A stretch of 43,403 bases of DNA, taken from assembly GCA_017460765.1 (NCBI GenBank), contig JAFUAK010000079.1, forward strand, positions 1 through 43,403, written 5' to 3'. The stretch is from Prevotella sp. (GTDB lineage Bacteria; Bacteroidota; Bacteroidia; Bacteroidales; Bacteroidaceae). Every line of letters begins with the position of its first letter. The first letter of the stretch is position 1. The position numbers and the translations under genes are program-made. The notes beneath the pieces were generated by a model. The model was not told the origin of the DNA and did not search any database. It was given only the letters and a program-made list of their open reading frames with translations. Positions 26,120 to 32,375 of this stretch are shown here, piece by piece.

Positions 26120-26504
26120 CAGACGCGAGAAATATAATTAGACAAGATAAGTGTAAAACTAATAGGAAACAAAGAAACAGACAGTAACAACACAACATTA
26201 ACGGGAGTCCAGCAGCACCAGGTGTTGCACTTCCTATCTGGGAACCAAAACATAATTTACTAACCAAAAGGAAATGTGCAAAGTTCCCGTTCGTACTTTT
26301 TAAGGATATGGAGCTTTCTGCTCTTGTTCTCGCCTTCTTGAATACCGCCAAAATATTCGTTGCGAGATAGCAAGCAGTACAGAAAGTTCACGCTGGATGG
26401 CGTGAACTGTTCTTGCTTGTTTCGCGACAGGTCACTTGGCGGTAACCTAAGAAGGCAATAAGCATCGAATGGTTGCACGCCTTTTTCTAATTCTAAAAAG
26501 CAAT
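26120..26504 (+). promoter_or_regulatory. Long structured 5' leader of the LRR protein gene
   Basis: This gene-free stretch contains a four-tier nested hairpin. GCCTTCTT (26332-26339) pairs with AAGAAGGC (26449-26456), and TACCGCCAA (26343-26351) pairs with TTGGCGGTA (26436-26444). TTGCGA pairs with TCGCGA further in, CAAGC (26371-26375) with GCTTG (26415-26419), and AGTTCACGC (26385-26393) with GCGTGAACT (26400-26408). An earlier smaller fold near 26206-26245 (TCCAG with CTGGG around CAGCAC/GTGTTG) is also possible. The outer stem ends 48 bases before the start codon. The element looks like a regulatory RNA leader; I cannot assign it to a named riboswitch class. Confidence 0.65.
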
Positions 26505-29500
26505 ATGAAATCTTTTAGAGATGCATTTTCATTAGTGATTCTATTCTTATGGCTCTGCCCATCAGTCGTAAAAGCAGATTCAAAGAATCTATATCTTTCC
26601 GTTGGAGACGAAGAAACGGTAACTCTTCCTTACGAATTTACCTCCAATAATGGTACAGGCTATTGGTCTAATTCCGATCCATCGGCTATTGAGATCAGCG
26701 AGTCTATGTATTCGGTGAGAATCAAAGTCCTACAATGGGTATATCACACTTGCCTTGTTGAATATGACTACTATTATACAGAGGACGGTTTCAGCAGACA
26801 CATTACTTATAGTATATTCATTGATATTAGGAAGCCTGATCTATACCTATCTGTCAGTCCTTCAGGAGGCACTGTAAAAAAAGGGCAGAGAGTTGAACTA
26901 AGTTGTAATAATTATAATGCAAAGATTTATTATACCCTTGATGGATGGAATCCTTCAACAAGTAGTTCAGAATATAACAGTTATTATGGCATTGAGATTA
27001 ATGAATCTTGCACTCTGAAAGCCATTGCCGTATGGGGAGGAGCAGAATCTGATATGATATCTGAAAGATATACTGTAGAAGAAGAGAACAAAACGGGATT
27101 GACCGTCTCTGCAAGTCCTTCAGGGGGTACGGTGACGAAGGGAACTACTGTATATCTCTCAGCCAGCGAATATGGTGCGGACATCTATTATACTCTTGAC
27201 GGTTCAACCCCATCAAAGAGCAGTTACTATTATTTATCGGGCATAACCATCAGCGAAACCTGTACCCTTAAAGCCATAGCCTACAAGAGTGGTTATGAGC
27301 CAAGCAGCGTTCTGACGGAGTACTATTCTATTTATCAGGAGAATGATGAACCAACAAGCATTTCCGTTTCTCCATCTTCTAAGACCATCAAGGTTGGAGA
27401 CACCTTTACCATGAGTTATACGCTCACCCCGTCGGATGCCCAGACCACAGTGACGTGGACATCAGATAATTCAAACATTGCCACGGTCTCTTCTTCTGGT
27501 GTGGTAACAGGTGTAGAGGCTGGCTCAACCTATATCAACGCCACCACCTCAAATGGCTATTCTGCTTGGTGTCGAGTGACGGTGGAAGAAAGCGTGGTAG
27601 TCCCAACAAGCATTTCCGTTTCTCCATCTTCTAAAACCATCAATGTTGGAGACACCTTTACCATGAGTTATACGCTCACCCCGTCGGATGCCCAGACTAC
27701 CGTAACCTGGACATCAGATAATTCAAACATTGCCACGGTCTCTTCTTCTGGTGTGGTAACTGGCATAGAGGCTGGCTCTACTTATATCAACGCCACCACC
27801 TCCAATGGCTATACTGCTTGGTGTCGAGTAACGGTGGAAAAGTCTGCTCCCACAGGAATCACTATTGATTCCACTAACTTCCCCGATGAGTATTTCCGTG
27901 CATATCTTTTAGAACAGAGTTATGGAAATGATGGCGTGATTACAGAAGATGAGTTAAAGGGTATTATTAGTATGTTAATCTATACTTCTGTTTCCTCTTC
28001 TGTTGCAAATATTAAAAGTCTAAAGGGAATCGAAAATTTTACGGCTTTAAGATCTTTATGTTGTGCCGACACACAGTTAACAACTTTGGATGTTTCCCAG
28101 AATACGGCTTTAACATTGGTGTGGTTTGCACGTAACCCGTTGACTTCAATAGATGTTTCAAATAATACGGCACTGACAGATTTAACTTGTATTGATAGCC
28201 AATTGACCTCACTAGATGTTTCCCAGAATACGGCTTTAACAAAACTGGATTGTTCTGGAAACAAACTTACATCGTTGAACGTATCCAATAATTCAGCGTT
28301 GGAGTACTTATCGTGCCATGACAACCAAATAACTTCACTGGATGTCTCAAGAAATACGTCATTAACAAGTTTGTACTGTTATAAGAACCGTTTGACATCA
28401 TTGAATGTGTCGAACAATACAGCGTTGGAGACTCTTTCTTGCTATGACAACCAGATAACTTCTCTGGATGTTTCGAGTAGTACGGCGCTAACAAGTTTGT
28501 ACTGTTATAAGAACCTGTTGACATCATTGAATGTGTCGAATAATTCAGCGTTGGAGACTCTTTATTGCTATGACAACCAGATAACTTCACTGGATGTTTC
28601 CCAGAATACAATTTTGACAAAGTTGCATTGTTCTGGAAACAAACTTACATTGTTGAACGTCTCAAACAATTCAGTGTTGGAGACTCTTTCTTGCTATGAC
28701 AACCAGATAACTACTCTGGATGTTTCGAGTAGTACGGCGCTAACAAGTTTGTACTGTTATAAGAACCTGTTGACATCATTGAATGTGTCGAATAATTCAG
28801 CGTTGGAGACTCTTTATTGCTATGACAACCAGATAACTACTCTGGATATTTCGAGTAGTACGGCGCTAACAAGTTTGTACTGTTTTAAGAACCAGTTGAC
28901 ATCATTGAACGTGTCCAACAATACGGGGTTGGAGACTCTTTCTTGCTATGACAACCAAATAACTTCATTGGATGTATCCGAAAATATAGCCCTAACGAAA
29001 TTGTATTGCGAAAATAACCAACTGACTTCGTTGAACGTCTCAAACAATATAGCGTTGGAGATTCTTGAATGCTATGACAACCAAATAACTTCACTGGATG
29101 TTTCAAACAATACTGCGCTGACAAAGATATCTTGCGGTTCCAACCAATTAACATCTTTGGATGTTTCAAATAATACTGCGCTGACAAAGATTTCTTGTGG
29201 TTCCAACCAACTAGCATCTTTGGATGTCTCAAAAAATATTGTTTTGACAGAACTGTCTTGTCCAAGAAACCAAATTAGAGGGATGGCCATGGATAACCTT
29301 GTTAGTAGTATGCCCGATAATACGACAAATGAAGAGTATAAATTCTATGTATATTCTCCTGGCGATAATGAAGGAAATGTTTGTACTACGACACAGGTTT
29401 CGGCAGCGAAAGCCAAAGGATGGACACCTTATCATTATGATACGTCGCTTAAGAAATGGGTTGAATATGCTGGCAGTGTTCCATCTGGCATTGATGGCAT

Positions 29501-29612
29501 ACAGATGGACATTGACAAAGACGCACCAATTTATAACCTCAATGGCCAGCGGATGGCGGTGCTTCGAAAGGGCATCAACATCATCGGCGGAAAGAAAGTC
29601 GTAGTAAAGTGA
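26505..29612 (+). CDS. Secreted multidomain leucine-rich repeat protein (BspA/internalin-like)
   Basis: A 1035-residue surface or secreted protein. The start is taken at 26505, where a proper signal peptide begins (FSLVILFLWLCPSVVKA); an in-frame ATG 12 codons upstream lies in the leader. Two chitobiase C-terminal-like domains (about 117-186 and 203-275; PSGGTVTKGTTVYLSA, IYYTLDGSTPS) and two nearly identical Ig-like BIG2 domains (about 283-361 and 367-446) are followed by a linker. Then come 19 repeats of 21 residues of the LTSLDVSNNTALTKLDCSGN type (525-923). The C-terminus ends in YNLNGQRMAV...INIIGGKKVVVK, like a short sorting tail. Such proteins bind host or food-matrix ligands. No neighbouring gene reveals its partner. 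Confidence 0.85.
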   Translation: MKSFRDAFSLVILFLWLCPSVVKADSKNLYLSVGDEETVTLPYEFTSNNGTGYWSNSDPSAIEISESMYSVRIKVLQWVYHTCLVEYDYYYTEDGFSRHITYSIFIDIRKPDLYLSVSPSGGTVKKGQRVELSCNNYNAKIYYTLDGWNPSTSSSEYNSYYGIEINESCTLKAIAVWGGAESDMISERYTVEEENKTGLTVSASPSGGTVTKGTTVYLSASEYGADIYYTLDGSTPSKSSYYYLSGITISETCTLKAIAYKSGYEPSSVLTEYYSIYQENDEPTSISVSPSSKTIKVGDTFTMSYTLTPSDAQTTVTWTSDNSNIATVSSSGVVTGVEAGSTYINATTSNGYSAWCRVTVEESVVVPTSISVSPSSKTINVGDTFTMSYTLTPSDAQTTVTWTSDNSNIATVSSSGVVTGIEAGSTYINATTSNGYTAWCRVTVEKSAPTGITIDSTNFPDEYFRAYLLEQSYGNDGVITEDELKGIISMLIYTSVSSSVANIKSLKGIENFTALRSLCCADTQLTTLDVSQNTALTLVWFARNPLTSIDVSNNTALTDLTCIDSQLTSLDVSQNTALTKLDCSGNKLTSLNVSNNSALEYLSCHDNQITSLDVSRNTSLTSLYCYKNRLTSLNVSNNTALETLSCYDNQITSLDVSSSTALTSLYCYKNLLTSLNVSNNSALETLYCYDNQITSLDVSQNTILTKLHCSGNKLTLLNVSNNSVLETLSCYDNQITTLDVSSSTALTSLYCYKNLLTSLNVSNNSALETLYCYDNQITTLDISSSTALTSLYCFKNQLTSLNVSNNTGLETLSCYDNQITSLDVSENIALTKLYCENNQLTSLNVSNNIALEILECYDNQITSLDVSNNTALTKISCGSNQLTSLDVSNNTALTKISCGSNQLASLDVSKNIVLTELSCPRNQIRGMAMDNLVSSMPDNTTNEEYKFYVYSPGDNEGNVCTTTQVSAAKAKGWTPYHYDTSLKKWVEYAGSVPSGIDGIQMDIDKDAPIYNLNGQRMAVLRKGINIIGGKKVVVK
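27351..27840 (+). repeat. Tandem BIG2-coding repeat
   Basis: Two copies of about 238 bases (27351-27588 and 27603-27840), offset 252 bases, differ only by scattered substitutions. They encode the two Ig-like domains and point to a recent duplication. Confidence 0.75.
28077..29273 (+). repeat. 19 x 63-base leucine-rich repeat array with internal duplication
   Basis: The array is exactly 1197 bases, 19 units of 63. Within it 28424-28586 and 28676-28838 are the same over 163 bases apart from one base that I could see, offset 252 bases or four units, so a four-repeat block has been copied recently. Confidence 0.8.
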
Positions 29613-29692
29613 TTATTCCATAACACCTAACATGCGAAAATCGCAATTGCTTCTTTCTTAGAGGGTTAAGTGCTAAAAACGGGTCTGGCACA

Positions 29693-29787
29693 CCTAACAA
29701 AGAGGTAACATAGAGGTAACACGGAGGTAACATCAAATTCTATTGTTAGGTCTGTGTTACCTCTATGTTACCTCTATGTTACCTCTT
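29693..29787. repeat. 33-base inverted repeat built of GAGGTAACA triplets
   Basis: Left arm 29700-29732 and right arm 29755-29787 are inverse complements apart from two bases. Each arm consists of three GAGGTAACA units 11 bases apart. An alternative pairing joins CCTAACAA (29693-29700) with TTGTTAGG (29743-29750) in the loop. It may end transcription of the LRR gene, but there is no T-run. Confidence 0.7.
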
Positions 29788-29856
29788 GAAACTGGCGAAA
29801 GTGCTTTATACAGGAGCTTTCCGAAAAAATCGTGTTAGGTCTTGCAATAAGGCACG

Positions 29857-29934
29857 CTTATTTTTCAATACTCGGCCCTTATTTTTCAATACTCGCCACT
29901 TATTTCGAAATAAGCGGCCAGTATACGAAAAATT
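29857..29934. repeat. 21-base tandem repeat merging into a 52-base imperfect palindrome
   Basis: CTTATTTTTCAATACTCGGC and its next copy start at 29857 and 29878. A third, diverged unit starts at 29899 and is a perfect palindrome CTTATTTCGAAATAAG. Around this centre (29906/29907) bases 29882-29931 form a larger imperfect dyad. Confidence 0.65.
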
Positions 29935-30000
29935 ATTCCCACCTTGGGAACAAAACATTCCCACACTGGGAACAAAATATTCCCACAGTGGGAATAAAAA
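29935..30000. repeat. Three tandem 22-base units, each a TTCCCA/TGGGAA dyad
   Basis: Units start at 29935, 29957 and 29979. Each contains TTCCCA and TGGGAA separated by three bases (CCT, CAC, CAG), then an A-rich spacer. The array is bracketed by AAGCGGC (29912-29918) and GCCGCTT (30001-30007), which can pair. The 22-base period places all dyads on one face of the DNA helix. Confidence 0.75.
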
Positions 30001-30014
30001 GCCGCTTTCTTGTC

Positions 30015-30047
30015 CAAACGTCGAATGACATAGGGGCAAACGTCGAA
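30015..30047 (+). promoter_or_regulatory. Direct repeat resembling a LytTR-regulator binding site
   Basis: CAAACGTCGAA occurs at 30015-30025 and 30037-30047, exactly 22 bases apart. LytTR response regulators bind direct repeats of about 9-10 bases with this two-turn spacing. The pair ends 29 bases before the -7 box at 30077, where an activator would sit, and a LytTR regulator is encoded 1.6 kb downstream. Confidence 0.5.
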
Positions 30048-30076
30048 GGTGATTTTCATCGTTAGGGATTTGTTCA

Positions 30077-30084
30077 TACCTTTG
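30077..30084 (+). promoter_or_regulatory. Promoter -7 element for the small exported protein gene
   Basis: The plus strand reads TACCTTTG 47 bases before the ATG at 30132. No TTG is found at the right distance upstream, which suits a promoter that needs an activator. Confidence 0.6.
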
Positions 30085-30131
30085 CAGTGTCAAAAGACGA
30101 CAAAGTATAAACAATTAAAAATAATAAAGGT

Positions 30132-30494
30132 ATGAAAAAGATGATGATCGCCCTCGTGGCAATGTTCGTAATGACAATGAGTGCAAACGCACAAAGTGAG
30201 AACAACAACAGCATGACGTTCGAGCGTCTGAGCAGTTATCTGGAACTGACGGTGGACCAGATGGAACCCGTGAAGACGGCTATGGCACAGTTCACCAACT
30301 CGATGGAGGCTCTCTATCAGATCAAGGATGCGACGAAGGGCATGGAAGCCTGGGGGAAGATTCAGGAGCGCCACATGATGTCCATGAAGCAGATCCTGAA
30401 CGAGAAGCAGTACGAGAAATACAACCAGACCTTTACGCTGACGGCCAAGAATACGGCTGAACGCATGATGAATCAACAGCAGGCCAACAGATAA
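30132..30494 (+). CDS. Small exported helical protein of unknown function
   Basis: A 120-residue protein with a signal peptide (MIALVAMFVMTMSANAQ). The mature part of about 100 residues is helical, charged and rich in Met and Gln, with LELTVDQMEPVKTAMAQF and ILNEKQYEKYNQTF. The pattern recalls small periplasmic Spy/CpxP-like proteins (LTxxQ motifs), but the likeness is loose. It has its own promoter with a candidate LytTR site and its own terminator, and it lies directly before the two-component genes; it may be a target of, or sensor partner for, that system. Confidence 0.75.
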   Translation: MKKMMIALVAMFVMTMSANAQSENNNSMTFERLSSYLELTVDQMEPVKTAMAQFTNSMEALYQIKDATKGMEAWGKIQERHMMSMKQILNEKQYEKYNQTFTLTAKNTAERMMNQQQANR

Positions 30495-30519
30495 GGGAGT
30501 CCCATACTTAAGTATTTCC

Positions 30520-30561
30520 TCTCTCCTGCATAGAGATTATGCGGGAGGGATTTTGTTTTTT
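30520..30561 (+). terminator. Intrinsic terminator after the small exported protein gene
   Basis: A stem of 13 pairs (30520-30532 with 30538-30550, including G-T pairs) has a five-base loop and is followed by TTTTGTTTTTT. Confidence 0.8.
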
Positions 30562-30574
30562 CAGAAATAATTCG

Positions 30575-30582
30575 TAATTTTG
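30575..30582 (+). promoter_or_regulatory. Promoter -7 element for the two-component operon
   Basis: TAATTTTG ends six bases before the kinase ATG at 30589, so the mRNA is nearly leaderless. The TTG at 30580-30582 that opens the frame earlier is part of this box and not a start. Confidence 0.6.
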
Positions 30583-30588
30583 CCGACG

Positions 30589-31401
30589 ATGAGGAAAATA
30601 GAGAGAAGAGACATCTGGCTGCTGGCGATGCAGATCACGGTATGGGGGCTGGTGGTGATGCTACCGCCATTAGGAACCTTGTTGGGTACAGGCGACTGGC
30701 AGACTACCTGGGTGATGACAAGGACGGCTTTCTCGCAATTGAGATCGCCCATGATCCTCTATTTCCTTAACTTCTACCTGCTGATTCCCTTCCTATTCCA
30801 CCGCCAGCGCTATTGGCTCTACGCCTTGGTCAACTTCGCGCTCTTCGACGGGCTTAACTACTGGCTGTTCTTCATGGGGTACATGACGGAGGGCATGACC
30901 AGCGAGAATGCCATCAATCTTTACTCCGGCCTATTCCTCTACTTCCTGCTCAACTGTGCGATGATTGCCGTGGCGCTGGCCATCCATCACCTGATCCGCA
31001 CGCAGCGCATCAGGCAACAACTGCAAGAGGAGAAGCAGCGCAACACGGAGGCCGAACTGGCGTGGCTGAAGAATCAGATTAATCCGCACTTCCTTTTCAA
31101 TACGCTGAACAACATCTCCAGCCTGGCACAGATCGACGGTGACGAGACTCAGGAGGCCATCATGCAACTGAGCGACCTGCTGCGCTATGCGATGTATGAG
31201 ACCAATAAGCCGAAGGTGCCCATCAGCGGCGAAGTGGAGTTCATGAAGAACTATATCGAACTGATGAAACTGCGCTGCAACGAGATGACCAGCGTCAATG
31301 CACAATTCTCAATTTATAATGCACAATGCACAATGCACAATTGGAGATTGCGCCGCTATTGTTTATCTCGCTCATCGAGAATGCCTTCAAGCACGGCATG
31401 A
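30589..31401 (+). CDS. LytS-type sensor histidine kinase, N-terminal part ending in a frameshift
   Basis: Membrane sensor kinase of the His_kinase (PF06580) type. Four or more hydrophobic helices fill residues about 8-135, followed by a coiled coil and the phospho-acceptor region LKNQINPHFLFNTLNNISSL with His167. The reading frame leaves the conserved sequence after EMTSVNAQF (about residue 240) and ends at 31401 after about 25 unrelated residues. The catalytic domain continues in another frame (31326-31634). Three perfect ATGCACA units (31319-31339) lie at the break; one more unit, or two fewer, would join the parts. As sequenced the product should be inactive. Phase variation, a fixed mutation or an assembly slip are all possible. 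Confidence 0.85.
   Translation: MRKIERRDIWLLAMQITVWGLVVMLPPLGTLLGTGDWQTTWVMTRTAFSQLRSPMILYFLNFYLLIPFLFHRQRYWLYALVNFALFDGLNYWLFFMGYMTEGMTSENAINLYSGLFLYFLLNCAMIAVALAIHHLIRTQRIRQQLQEEKQRNTEAELAWLKNQINPHFLFNTLNNISSLAQIDGDETQEAIMQLSDLLRYAMYETNKPKVPISGEVEFMKNYIELMKLRCNEMTSVNAQFSIYNAQCTMHNWRLRRYCLSRSSRMPSSTA
31319..31339 (+). repeat. Heptanucleotide tandem repeat (ATGCACA x3) inside the kinase gene
   Basis: Three perfect seven-base units lie in a wider stretch of similar words (31298-31342), which also has one isolated ATGCACA at 31298-31304. Seven is not a multiple of three, so each gain or loss of a unit changes the reading frame of the kinase. Confidence 0.85.
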
Positions 31402-31634
31402 ACAGCAATGCGCCAGCGCGGATTGATATCAGTCTTACGCAAGAGGGAGACAACCTCGTCTTCATCTGCGACAATACCAATAATCCCAAACCCACCAAGG
31501 ACCGCAGCGGCTCTGGCATCGGACTGGAGAACACCCGTCGCCGTCTGGATCTGCTTTATGCTGGGCGCTATCAGTGGGAACAGACTGTCACCCCTGAGAA
31601 TATTTACCACGTCAAGATTACCCTAAGCCTATGA
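31326..31634 (+). CDS. C-terminal ATPase part of the LytS-type kinase, out of frame with its N-terminus
   Basis: This frame carries the rest of the kinase: IAPLLFISLIENAFKHG (N box) and RSGSGIGLENTRRRLDLLY (G box) of the HATPase domain. The ATG at 31326 lies within the heptamer array and is probably not a true start. Joined to the first part with one extra repeat unit, the kinase would be 350 residues, a normal length for the family. The stop overlaps the regulator start by four bases (ATGA), so translation of the regulator may also depend on the frame state. Confidence 0.8.
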   Translation: MHNAQLEIAPLLFISLIENAFKHGMNSNAPARIDISLTQEGDNLVFICDNTNNPKPTKDRSGSGIGLENTRRRLDLLYAGRYQWEQTVTPENIYHVKITLSL

Positions 31635-32362
31635 GACCACTCACTTGCATCATTGTCGATGACGAACCCTTGGCCGTGCGCCTGTTGGTGTCTTATGTAG
31701 AAAAGACGCCAGACCTGACGCTGTTGGCTTCCTACACAGACTCTATCAACGCCCTCAACGCTGTCAAGGAGCAGAAACCCGATTTGCTCTTCCTTGATAT
31801 CCAGATGCCCAATATGGACGGTATGGAACTGGCCCACAGTCTGCCAGAGCAGACGCGTGTTGTCTTCACCACCGCCTTCAAGGAATATGCCTTCGAGAGT
31901 TACGAGGTGAGTGCACTCGACTTCCTGCTCAAGCCTGTTCGCTATAACAAGTTCCTCGCTGCCGTTGAAAAAGCCCGGAAGTGGTTCATGGGCAAACAGT
32001 CAGAAAACTCTTCACTTCCAAATGTCACCACTGTCTTTATTCGCGTTGATGGCGAGTGGCGCAATATCAGCATCGACAAGATTATCTACGTCAACGGCAT
32101 GAAGGACTATGTGCTGTTCTACATGGACGATGAGCCCAAGCCCCTGATTACCCACCTGACGATGAAGGCCGTGGAGGAGATGCTGCCCAGGGAGAACTTC
32201 CTACGCGTACATCGTTCCTATATCGTCGCTATCGACAAGATCCGCAAGGTAGACCGTAATGACTGCATCTATATAGGCAAGGAGATTATCCACGTGCCCG
32301 ACGGCTATCAGGAGGCTTTCCGCAACCTGATCAGTACACGTTCTTTTATTGCTTCTACATAA
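31631..32362 (+). CDS. LytTR-family response regulator
   Basis: A 243-residue regulator. The receiver domain (1-120) has the acidic pair in IIVDDEP, phospho-acceptor Asp56 in LLFLDIQMPNMDG and Lys in FLLKPVRY. A LytTR DNA-binding domain follows (about 140-240; IDKIIYVNGMKDYVLFY, NFLRVHRSYIVAIDKI). Such regulators bind pairs of short direct repeats. It overlaps the kinase frame by four bases. The direct repeat at 30015-30047 is the best local candidate target. Confidence 0.93.
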   Translation: MRPLTCIIVDDEPLAVRLLVSYVEKTPDLTLLASYTDSINALNAVKEQKPDLLFLDIQMPNMDGMELAHSLPEQTRVVFTTAFKEYAFESYEVSALDFLLKPVRYNKFLAAVEKARKWFMGKQSENSSLPNVTTVFIRVDGEWRNISIDKIIYVNGMKDYVLFYMDDEPKPLITHLTMKAVEEMLPRENFLRVHRSYIVAIDKIRKVDRNDCIYIGKEIIHVPDGYQEAFRNLISTRSFIAST

Positions 32363-32375
32363 ATAACACATCGAT

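Larger units (their letters stand above)
29613..30131. other. Gene-free, repeat-rich intergenic region
   Basis: No credible gene is found in these 519 bases. Short open frames on both strands (for example 29806-30114 minus) are by-products of the repeats and have no start context or homology. The stretch holds, in order, the GAGGTAACA inverted repeat, the 21-base tandem repeat with palindrome, the three 22-base dyads, and a CAAACGTCGAA direct repeat before the promoter of the next gene. Confidence 0.7.

Noticed and set aside
26051..26504. Known riboswitch in the LRR leader
   Set aside because: I compared the fold by eye with TPP, cobalamin, SAM, FMN and preQ1 elements and found no signature; left as an unnamed structured leader.
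29857..30000. Possible CRISPR array from regularly spaced short repeats
   Set aside because: Units are contiguous at 21-22 bases with no unique spacers, and no cas gene is nearby.
29806..30114. Open frames on both strands through the repeat cluster
   Set aside because: Their peptide sequences simply translate the tandem repeats, and the frames overlap each other on both strands.
30580..30588. TTG start for the kinase
   Set aside because: The TTG is part of the -7 box TAATTTTG; the ATG at 30589 is the plausible start.
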